Shown here piece by piece: positions 46,115 through 53,330 of a stretch of DNA of 64,000 nt. The position numbers were made by a program, and so were the translations under genes. The notes beneath the pieces were generated by a model. That model did not search any database. It worked only from the letters and a program-made list of their open reading frames with translations, and was not told where the DNA came from. The stretch is from an uncultured Collinsella sp. (GTDB lineage Bacteria > Actinomycetota > Coriobacteriia > Coriobacteriales > Coriobacteriaceae), in NCBI GenBank assembly GCA_900552145.1, contig URYW01000003.1:1-64000 (forward strand). Direction: 5' to 3'. The stretch's first letter is position 1; every line of letters begins with the position of its first letter.

Positions 46115-46503
46115 TATGCCTCGGTCGAGGGCTCCGCAGCCTCGGTATCAGCCTCGACGGCGTTCTCGACCACGACGTCGGCGGCAGGCGTCACGTTGCC
46201 GCCCGAAATGGCGTCGTTGAGCTGCTCGCGCAGCTGGTCCATGCGCTCGCGGGCCAGGTCGACCTTGGCGCGCAGGTCGTCGGTCTTGGCGTCGACCATC
46301 GGGCCAAAGTCATTCACCGCAGCACGGGCCTCCTCGGCGCCGTGCTCGTAGGTGTCGCGCATATTGTCCCAGGCATCGTTGGCGATATCGGCAGCCATGG
46401 CGCGGGTCTCGGCGCCCGAGCGCGGGGCCAGAGCAACGCCGATAATAGCGCCGGCAGCGACACCAAAAAGTGCGCCGGAGACAAAGCTGAAAGTCTTACC
46501 CAT
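46114..46503 (-). CDS. YtxH-like membrane-anchored protein
   Basis: ~129 aa. One N-terminal membrane helix (FSFVSGALFGVAAGAIIGVALAPRSGAETRA), the YtxH signature, then a long amphipathic helix (ARERMDQLREQLNDAIS) and an acidic tail. Two starts, ATG 46509 (MIMGK) and ATG 46503 (MGKTF), share the AGGAGAGG ribosome site; I prefer 46503. Operon with the PRC-barrel gene. A stress role is typical of YtxH but unproven. Confidence 0.75.
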   Translation of the reverse strand: MGKTFSFVSGALFGVAAGAIIGVALAPRSGAETRAMAADIANDAWDNMRDTYEHGAEEARAAVNDFGPMVDAKTDDLRAKVDLARERMDQLREQLNDAISGGNVTPAADVVVENAVEADTEAAEPSTEA

Positions 46504-46639
46504 GATCATTCCTCTCCTGCGGGCACGTCGGTGCCCACCGTTTGAATGCTGTCCATTATACCCGCAGCGCATCACTTGCCGCTCCGCTCATCTGCGTACG
46601 GCAAAAGCGCAGGTACGTGATGGTGATAAACGAGTAGGC

Positions 46640-47473
46640 CTATTCCTGAGGCATAGCCGGCATGGCCACCGTGGCACCCGGGTCCTCGCCGGCGCCGTCC
46701 ACGAGCGGCAGGCCGCCCTCATGCGCAGGTCCTGCCGGAACCGTCGCCGCGCCGCCAAAGACAGCCGCGGAAGCCTCGTGGTTCTCGGCAACCGCGCCCT
46801 CGGTATCAATCGCCACCTGGGGCTCGTCGTCAAAGTTGGGAACGCCCTGGGGCTCGGTGGGAACGGGCTCGGCGGTCGCATCGGCAACGGGCTCGGCGTC
46901 GACCGGCACATCGCCCTCGTCAGCGCCCTCGTCCTCGGCAGCATCTTCGCCGTTCGCAGCGGCGACGGCCTCGTGAGGATCCTTGCCCTCGGCCTCGGCG
47001 CGCATGCCCAGCACCAGGTTGCGCAGGCCCGCGACCGTGCCTTCCACGTCGGGGGCAGGCTGGTCGGCGTGCAGGTACGCCCAGTCCATCATAAAGGTCG
47101 CTGACGACAGCGCACCGATGGCCAGTGAGTCGTCGGGGCACGAAAGCTCGACCTCAAAGACGCGCTCGTCGTGTTCGCTTACGCGCGTGCGGCCGCACGA
47201 GATGCTACCGGCAAGACCGGTCTCGTTCATGAGCTCGACCGTCACGTGCTCCAGCAGGTGGCAGAGCTCGGTCTGACCCATGCAGTCCTGGAACTCGCGG
47301 CCGGAATCGCCCAGGCACAGGTGCTTGGCAATCGCGGGCACCAGGTAGTACACGCGCGCCGTGGCCTCGATGTCCTCCGAGGTCATGAGCGGCATGCCGG
47401 GGTTCACCAGCACATGCGCGCAGATCTTGTCCTCGCTGACGGTGACCTTAAGGATGTTGAACAGGCCTGCCAT
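46640..47473 (-). CDS. Cyanophycin-synthetase-N-terminal-like protein with long acidic tail
   Basis: 277 aa. The first ~150 residues resemble the N-terminal domain of cyanophycin synthetases (CHLLEHVTVELMNETG next to the CGRTRVSEHDERVFEVELSC strand pair). The rest (~155-277) is Ala/Glu/Pro-rich and low-complexity. No ATP-grasp or Mur ligase domain follows, so it cannot make cyanophycin alone. The family call is a weak resemblance. ATG 47473. It lies 24 nt downstream of the CorC gene on the same strand. Confidence 0.55.
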   Translation of the reverse strand: MAGLFNILKVTVSEDKICAHVLVNPGMPLMTSEDIEATARVYYLVPAIAKHLCLGDSGREFQDCMGQTELCHLLEHVTVELMNETGLAGSISCGRTRVSEHDERVFEVELSCPDDSLAIGALSSATFMMDWAYLHADQPAPDVEGTVAGLRNLVLGMRAEAEGKDPHEAVAAANGEDAAEDEGADEGDVPVDAEPVADATAEPVPTEPQGVPNFDDEPQVAIDTEGAVAENHEASAAVFGGAATVPAGPAHEGGLPLVDGAGEDPGATVAMPAMPQE

Positions 47474-47497
47474 AACTCTCCCCTACTCTTCCTTGTC

Positions 47498-48871
47498 CTA
47501 CTCGTCGCCGTCGTGCGGATTCGCGGAACCCGCACCCGACGCCGCCGGCTTCTCTGCCGAAGACTCGGAATCTTTCTTATCGGTTTCGGCCGGAGCGATC
47601 ACGCGAATAAGCGAGATGCGCTGGCCACGCATCGACTGCACTTTAAACTTGTACCCCGCGACCTCAAACACCTCTCCGATGTCGGGCACCGAGTCGCAAA
47701 GCTCCAAAATCCAGCCGGCGATGGTCTCATAATCATCGCTTTCCTCGAGCGGCCAACCAAGCTCAATCGCGTCATCGCACGAAAAACGCCCATCAACGAG
47801 CCACTCGCGGCGCGAAAGGCGCGTGAGATACTTGTTGTCGGGGTCGAACTCGTCCTCGATCTCGCCGACGATCTCCTCGACGATGTCCTCGATGGTGATG
47901 ATGCCGGCCGTGCCGCCGTACTCGTCCACGACCACCACGATCTGGTCGTGCGAGGTCTGCATCTCGGACAGCAGCGGCAGGATGTCCTTGGTGTCGGGCA
48001 CAAAGGTGGCGTCGCGCAAAAAGCCGGCGATGGGCTGGTCGCCCTTGCCGTCGAGCGCGGGCTGAATCAGGTCCTTGATGTGCGCGATGCCGGCGACGTT
48101 GTCGGGATCCTCGTGATAGACGGGGATGCGGCTAAAACCGGTCTGGCGCATGGTGGACAGCACGTCGGCGACCGTCTCGTCGTCCTCGCACATGGTGGTG
48201 TCCACGCGCGGCACCATGACCTCGCGGGCAACGGTGTCGCCCAGGTCGAAGATCTCGTGGATCATGCGCTTTTCCTCGTCGAGCAGGTCGTCCTGCTCCG
48301 AGACCATGTACTTGATCTCTTCTTCCGAGACGTTCTGGCGGTCGTCGGCACTCTTGATGCGCAGGATGCGGGCCAGACCATCGGAGCAGGCACCGGTCAG
48401 CCACACGAGCGGACGGGCGATCTTTTGGAAAAACGACAACGGCCCCACGACCTGCTTTGACACGCCCTCGGCATTGGCCAGGCCGATGCGCTTGGGGACG
48501 AGCTCGCCAATCACGATGGACACGAAGGCGACCGCGACGGTGATGATGACCGGCGCCAGGCCGCGCGCGATGGCGGAAAGCGGCGCGATGCCAAAGCCCA
48601 TGAGCCACGTGGCGAGCGGGTCGGACAGACTCGTCGAGGCGACGGCGGACGAGGCGAAGCCCACGAGCGTAATGGCAACCTGGATGGTGGCGAGCAGCTG
48701 GTCGGAGTCGGCAGCCAGCTTAATGGCACGCTCGGCGCGCTTGTCGCCTTCCTCGGCCTCGTGCTCCAACACGGCGCGCTTGGCCGTGGTGAGCGCCATC
48801 TCGGACATAGAGAAGTAGCCGTTGATGAGGGTCAAAACGAGGGTAGTGATAAGGGAGATGGTTATGTCCAT
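47498..48871 (-). CDS. HlyC/CorC (CNNM) family transporter
   Basis: 457 aa. Order: DUF21/CNNM membrane domain (LVLTLINGYFSMSEMALTTAKRA; ATIQVAITLVGFASSAV), CBS pair (REVMVPRVDTTMCEDDETVADVLS; FVPDTKDILPLLSEMQ), then a CorC_HlyC domain with VDEYGGTAGIITIEDIVEEIVGEIEDE. Members export Mg2+ or other divalent cations. The C-terminal tail is Ser/Ala-rich. ATG 48871. Confidence 0.92.
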   Translation of the reverse strand: MDITISLITTLVLTLINGYFSMSEMALTTAKRAVLEHEAEEGDKRAERAIKLAADSDQLLATIQVAITLVGFASSAVASTSLSDPLATWLMGFGIAPLSAIARGLAPVIITVAVAFVSIVIGELVPKRIGLANAEGVSKQVVGPLSFFQKIARPLVWLTGACSDGLARILRIKSADDRQNVSEEEIKYMVSEQDDLLDEEKRMIHEIFDLGDTVAREVMVPRVDTTMCEDDETVADVLSTMRQTGFSRIPVYHEDPDNVAGIAHIKDLIQPALDGKGDQPIAGFLRDATFVPDTKDILPLLSEMQTSHDQIVVVVDEYGGTAGIITIEDIVEEIVGEIEDEFDPDNKYLTRLSRREWLVDGRFSCDDAIELGWPLEESDDYETIAGWILELCDSVPDIGEVFEVAGYKFKVQSMRGQRISLIRVIAPAETDKKDSESSAEKPAASGAGSANPHDGDE

Positions 48872-48985
48872 CGGGAGTTTCTCGAACCTCCAAGATTCGG
48901 GACGTTAGGTAGTAAGCGTAGGTGACGGATAGGGCAGTTGCGCCCAGCGGCCGCTTGGATGGGCCCGCGGGCACAGACGCGATCG

Positions 48986-49669
48986 CTAGATTACGAAGAG
49001 GATCACCGCCATGAACTGGAAGATACTGCCGGCGAGCACCCACAGGTGAAACACACTGTGCAGATAACGCACGTTTTTGGCGATGTAGAACGGCACGCCC
49101 ACGGTGTAGCACACGCCGCCGACAGCGAGCAGGGCAAGTGCCACGGGGTTGAGCAGCGACACGAGCTCGGGCAGCTTAAAGACGACGAGCCAGCCCATCA
49201 GCAGATAGACCAGACCGCTTACCCAATGCGGCTGGCGCTCACGCAAAAAGCACTCGAGGGCGATGCCGATAATGGCGATGGCCCATACGGCAAAAAACAG
49301 CACGGGGCCACCGTCGTTTGCGAGCGTGATGAGGCAAAACGGCGTATAGCTGCCAGCTATGAGCAGGTAGATGCAGCTGTGGTCGATAATGCGAAACACA
49401 CGCTTGGCACCCGCGGGCTGAATCGCATGGTAGAGCGTGGAGGCAAGGTATTCGAGAATAATGCTGGCACCGTAGACGATTGCCGCGGCCATATGCGCCG
49501 GACCGCCACCGCGAAGAGCGGCAAATACGATCAAGAGCACAAGGCCTGCGATGCCCAGCAGGCTACCGACACCATGGGTGACGGAGTTCATGATCTCCTC
49601 GCCCACCGAGTAGTGCGGAACGGCCGCGGTCTTGGGTCGCGGCTTAGAACTGTCGCTCGAATCGGACAT
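48986..49669 (-). CDS. Hemolysin III/TrhA-family membrane protein
   Basis: ~227-aa AdipoR-like protein with seven membrane helices. Signatures: EEIMNSVTHGVGSLLGIAGL (Zn His), ILEYLASTLYHAIQPAGAKRVFRIIDHSCIYLLIAGSYTPF, and the HSVFHLWVLAGSIFQF His pair at the end. I chose ATG 49669 (MSDSSD); the earlier ATG 49687 touches the GGAGG. Regulates membrane fluidity in some bacteria. Confidence 0.92.
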   Translation of the reverse strand: MSDSSDSSKPRPKTAAVPHYSVGEEIMNSVTHGVGSLLGIAGLVLLIVFAALRGGGPAHMAAAIVYGASIILEYLASTLYHAIQPAGAKRVFRIIDHSCIYLLIAGSYTPFCLITLANDGGPVLFFAVWAIAIIGIALECFLRERQPHWVSGLVYLLMGWLVVFKLPELVSLLNPVALALLAVGGVCYTVGVPFYIAKNVRYLHSVFHLWVLAGSIFQFMAVILFVI

Positions 49670-49776
49670 GCCGGTTACATCCTCCAACGTAAAGAGTTCT
49701 CAACACTATATCAAAGCGTCTAGATACGTGCGAAATTTGCACCATATGTGACCCTTTGTTTACCCATTCTTTGCTT

Positions 49777-49835
49777 GTTGACGCATCAACGGCAAACGCC
49801 CATAATGCGCTTGCATTAAATGTTGATGTATTAAC
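49777..49835 (+). promoter_or_regulatory. Two GTTGAYGYATYAAC palindromic operators upstream of the hydrolase
   Basis: GTTGACGCATCAAC (49777-49790) and GTTGATGTATTAAC (49822-49835), 45 bp apart and 11 of 14 identical, just before the ribosome site of the alpha/beta hydrolase gene. They are likely binding sites for an unlinked TetR/MarR-like repressor, as no regulator gene adjoins. Confidence 0.6.
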
Positions 49836-49855
49836 ATCTTATAGGAAAGCTTCTT

Positions 49856-50821
49856 ATGTCTCAAAACGCACGTTCCCATCGAAAGCTTAAGATAACCGTC
49901 GTTGTTGCGCTGGTGCTCGTTGTCGCGCTGCTGGGGTTTGCCGGAAACTTTTTGTTTGACTTTGCCCTGAACCCCCAAGCGCCCTACACCATGAAGATGA
50001 TGCAGGATGGTAAGGCCGACAAAAAAGGTGAGCAGCCGGATGCCGAGGAAACCGAGGCGCGGGCGTGGTTTAAAGAGAACCGCGAGAGCAGCAGCCTCAC
50101 CGCAGATGACGGAACCGAGCTCGCCGCTTGGTATTTTGCTGCACCGGAGAGCACGCACGACTACGCCGTCTGCCTGCATGGATATACCAACGAGCCCATC
50201 GGTATGGCCCGATACGCCAAACGATTCCACGACCGCGGCATGAACGTACTCGCACCAGCCGCCCGCGCCCACGAGCGCTCCGGCGGCGACTATATCGGCA
50301 TGGGCTGGCCCGAGCGCCTCGACATCGTCGCATGGATCGAGCGAATCGTTCAGGCTGACCCCGAGGCGCGCATCCTGGTCTTTGGCGAGTCGATGGGTGC
50401 GGCAACCGCCATGAACGTCGCGGGGGAATCTCTGCCCGCAAACGTAAAATGCATTATCGAGGACTGCGGTTATACGAGCGTTTGGGACGAGTTTTCCCTG
50501 CAGCTCAAGGATGTGTTCGGCCTGCCCAGCTTTCCCTTGCTCGATGTAGCAAACTTGGTGTGCAACGTGCGCGCGGGCTACGACTTTCATAAGGCGAGCA
50601 GTGTGGAGCAACTCAAACACGCGACGGTTCCCATGCTGTTTATCCACGGCGACCAGGACACCTTTGTACCGTACAGTATGCTCGACCAAAACTACGAGGC
50701 GTGCGCCAGCAAGGTCAAGCAAAAGCTCACCATCCATGGCGCCACCCACGCCAAGAGTGCGCAAGTTGACCCCGAGCTCTACTGGAACACAGTCAATAAC
50801 TTCCTCGACGAGCACTTTTAG
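49856..50821 (+). CDS. Membrane-anchored alpha/beta hydrolase
   Basis: 321 aa. An N-terminal membrane anchor (LKITVVVALVLVVALLGFAGNF), then an alpha/beta-hydrolase fold: oxyanion region VCLHGYTNEP, nucleophile Ser in LVFGESMGAATAMN (G-x-S-x-G), acid Asp in FIHGDQDTFVP and His in IHGATHAKS. Resembles extracellular YfhR/BEM46-type hydrolases of Firmicutes. ATG 49856 has AGGAAAG upstream. The mature domain probably faces outside. Confidence 0.88.
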   Translation: MSQNARSHRKLKITVVVALVLVVALLGFAGNFLFDFALNPQAPYTMKMMQDGKADKKGEQPDAEETEARAWFKENRESSSLTADDGTELAAWYFAAPESTHDYAVCLHGYTNEPIGMARYAKRFHDRGMNVLAPAARAHERSGGDYIGMGWPERLDIVAWIERIVQADPEARILVFGESMGAATAMNVAGESLPANVKCIIEDCGYTSVWDEFSLQLKDVFGLPSFPLLDVANLVCNVRAGYDFHKASSVEQLKHATVPMLFIHGDQDTFVPYSMLDQNYEACASKVKQKLTIHGATHAKSAQVDPELYWNTVNNFLDEHF

Positions 50822-50898
50822 GCAAAAAGCAACGTCTGGGGTTTTGTTGCCTAAAACGCCTTGTGGTCGGCGGTATTCGATTTTTCACCTCGCTTCCG

Positions 50899-50937
50899 AA
50901 AAGCCGCCCGTGAGCGCTGTGCTCACAGGCGGCTTTT
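50899..50937. terminator. Bidirectional terminator after the hydrolase gene
   Basis: Arms AAAAGCCGCC-CGTGAGC and GCTCAC-AGGCGGCTTTT with a short loop, between the convergent hydrolase and DUF362 genes. Confidence 0.85.
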
Positions 50938-50985
50938 ACTTACGTTGCGCTGCTAAAAGAACGCGATTTGTCCAATAACCGGACG

Positions 50986-52191
50986 CTACTTGACCTCGAT
51001 GAGCTCGTACTCGCTCGTGCCAAGGCCGATCTTCTCGGCATGCGCGATGCACGCGCGCCAGTCGGTGTCGGGATGCGTGATGCAGAAGGGATCCTTGGCC
51101 TGCTCGCCCTCCAGATGCTCGTGATTGTGCTCCATCTTGGCCGCGCTATCGGTGAGCTCGGTGTTGGGCAGCGGCTCGGATGCCATGACGGCATCGGCAC
51201 AGGCCTGGTCGATGGCGACCGGGTCGAAGCTCGCGAACATGCCGATGTCGTTGACGATGGGCGTGTCGTTTTCGGGATGGCAATCGCAGTTGGGGCTGAT
51301 GTCCATGGCGAGCGAAATGTGGAAGCTCGGGCGGCCGTCGACGACGGCCTTGGTGTACTCGGCGATCTTACAGTTGAGCACGTTGGCCGCGGCGTCATAG
51401 CCGGGCTTGATGCAGTCCTGGTTGCATGCCGCAATGCAGCGTCCGCAGCCTACGCAGCGATCGTGGTCGATGGCGGCCACGTGCACCGTGCGAGTAGCGC
51501 CGCTGGCAAGCTCGCGCTCGCGGGTGTCGTCGAACGAGATAGCGTCGTGTGCGCAGATCTTTTCGCATGCACGGCAGCCAACGCAGTGCTCGGTCGCGAC
51601 GTTCGGCTTGCCGGCGGCATGCTGCTCCATCTTGCCGGCACGGCTGCCGCCACCCATACCCAAGTTCTTCATGGCGCCGCCAAAACCGGCCTGCTCATGG
51701 CCCTTAAAGTGGGTGAGGCTGATCACGATATCGGCATCCATGAGCGCCTGACCGATCTTGGCCTCATGCACGTACTCGCCGCCCTCGACCGGGACGAGCG
51801 CCTCGTCAGTACCCTTGAGGCCGTCGGCGATGATGATCTGGCAACCCGTGGCATACGGGGTAAAGCCGTTCTGGTAGGCAGTGTCGATGTGCTCGAGCGC
51901 GTTTTTGCGGCTACCGACGTAGAGCGTGTTGCAGTCGGTAAGGAAGGGCTTGCCGCCCAGCTCCTTCACGACATCCGCGACGGCGCGGGCGTAGTTGGGG
52001 CGCAAAAAGCTCAGGTTGCCCAGCTCGCCAAAGTGAATCTTGATGGCGACGAACTTGTTCTCAAAGTCGATCTGCTCGATACCGGCGTGACGTATGAGGC
52101 GCTTGAGCTTGTCGAGCTGGCTCTCGCGAGCATGCGTGCGCAGGTTGGTGAAGTACACCTTAGCGGGTGCTGCGGGTGCAGTTGCGGTCAT
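50986..52191 (-). CDS. DUF362 domain protein with two 4Fe-4S ferredoxin motifs
   Basis: 401 aa. The DUF362 part has VAIKIHFGELGNLSFLRP, LTDCNTLYVGSRK, and the GHEQAGFGGAMKNLGMGGGSRAGKMEQH loop. Two 4Fe-4S clusters are inserted (CVGCRACEKICAHDAI and CVGCGRCIAACNQDCI). C-terminal DPVAIDQACADAVM closes the DUF362 fold. ATG 52191. Probably an electron-transfer or Fe-S metabolism protein; the partner is unknown. Monocistronic. Confidence 0.9.
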   Translation of the reverse strand: MTATAPAAPAKVYFTNLRTHARESQLDKLKRLIRHAGIEQIDFENKFVAIKIHFGELGNLSFLRPNYARAVADVVKELGGKPFLTDCNTLYVGSRKNALEHIDTAYQNGFTPYATGCQIIIADGLKGTDEALVPVEGGEYVHEAKIGQALMDADIVISLTHFKGHEQAGFGGAMKNLGMGGGSRAGKMEQHAAGKPNVATEHCVGCRACEKICAHDAISFDDTRERELASGATRTVHVAAIDHDRCVGCGRCIAACNQDCIKPGYDAAANVLNCKIAEYTKAVVDGRPSFHISLAMDISPNCDCHPENDTPIVNDIGMFASFDPVAIDQACADAVMASEPLPNTELTDSAAKMEHNHEHLEGEQAKDPFCITHPDTDWRACIAHAEKIGLGTSEYELIEVK

Positions 52192-52279
52192 AGATATATC
52201 CCCTCGGTCTATATGGCGTTACAGACATAAGAGGATGGTACCCGTTAAAGCGGGGTTAATGTCAAGCACGGCGCCTAGT

Positions 52280-52433
52280 CATTGGGTACTCATTGGGGAC
52301 AGACTTAAATGACTGAAACCACTCATTGGGGACGGACTTAAATGAGCGCCTCGCCACCTGGCAGCTAGGGACGTTCCTTTCCTGCCGGCAGCTGGGGACA
52401 GTCCTTGCCATCCCGGCCGGCAGACCGGCGAAT
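52280..52433. repeat. GGGGAC(A/G)GACTTAAATGA units and an ~80-bp repeat shared with 56862-56942
   Basis: Two tandem CATTGGGGACxGACTTAAATGA units (52286, 52323), then an ~82-bp block (52351-52432) that recurs at 56862-56942 with more than 85% identity (CGCCACC...GGCAG...AGGGACGTTCC...CCGGCAGCTGGGGACAGTCCTTG). GC-rich short-repeat DNA runs on to 52566. No gene in the 375-bp gap. Confidence 0.7.
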
Positions 52434-52566
52434 CATCGGCATCTGGTAAGAGGGACGCGCCGTCACGTTTGTGGCGGCGCGCCTTGGTTTGGCGGCGCGT
52501 TCTGGCGTGGCCACAATCTGGTTTGATGGCGTGCCCTGGCGTGACGGAACGTCCTGGCGCGGACCG

Positions 52567-53211
52567 CTAGCCCTTTCGCGCGACCAGATGCGCGCGGAAT
52601 CCCTTCTGTGCCTCGAGCTTGAGCGGGGTGAGCCCGGATTCCTCGACGAGTGCACGCAGCTCGGACAGCTTGAGGATGCGCACGTCGCCATGGCCCAAGA
52701 GGCGTGCCAGCGGTAGCTCGATGTTGTTCATGAGCCAGACCGCGACATCGTTCGAGGTGTAGTCGCGGAGGACCAGTCGCCCGCCGGGCCGAAGGACGCG
52801 TGCCACCTCGGCGAAGAACCTCTCCGGATGCGGGTAGTGGTGGAAGCTGTTGGAGCAGAGCACGACGTCGAAGCTCCGGGGCTCGAAGGGCAGTGCCTCC
52901 GCGTCTCCGACGACAAAGCTGACGTTATCGAGCCGCTTTGCCCGGGCGACGTCGATCATCCCGGGTGTGAGGTCGAGTCCAGTCAAGTGCTTGTTGGGGT
53001 ACTGGGCGTGGAGCAGTTCTAGGACGGCCCCGGTTCCACAGCCCACGTCGAGCGCGTCCTCGAACGGTTCGAGCTCAAGCTCCTCGAGCATTTGCGGATA
53101 GTCGTCCTTGCACATCTCGTAAATGCCGGCATGGCCGGATTCGTAGACCTTTGCCGCCTCGGTGAACTCCTTGATGGAGAGCTGCTTGAGCTCCTCTGCC
53201 GATCTTGCCAT
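52567..53211 (-). CDS. Class I SAM-dependent methyltransferase
   Basis: 214 aa. SAM motif I EDALDVGCGTGAVLELL, acidic motif LTGLDLTPGMIDVA, motif III-like FDVVLCSNSFHHYPHP and RPGGRLVLRDY, of the Methyltransf_11/UbiE type. I chose ATG 53211 with GGAG 4 nt upstream; the open frame extends 350 bp more, across a terminator and into the FtsX gene end. Substrate unknown. Confidence 0.88.
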   Translation of the reverse strand: MARSAEELKQLSIKEFTEAAKVYESGHAGIYEMCKDDYPQMLEELELEPFEDALDVGCGTGAVLELLHAQYPNKHLTGLDLTPGMIDVARAKRLDNVSFVVGDAEALPFEPRSFDVVLCSNSFHHYPHPERFFAEVARVLRPGGRLVLRDYTSNDVAVWLMNNIELPLARLLGHGDVRILKLSELRALVEESGLTPLKLEAQKGFRAHLVARKG

Positions 53212-53280
53212 GGGTCTCCTTCTGTTCGGGGAAGTCTGACGTTGCGCGCGTTTGCCCACGTCGGGCCTGGCGGGCAAATA

Positions 53281-53318
53281 ACGCGGGGGCACCCTTCCTT
53301 CGGTTCGTGCCCCCGCGT
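53281..53318 (-). terminator. Terminator after the FtsX-type permease gene
   Basis: Arms ACGCGGGGGCAC and GTGCCCCCGCGT with a ~14-nt loop, 13 bp after the permease stop. Confidence 0.8.
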
Positions 53319-53330
53319 GCGGGCGGTTCT

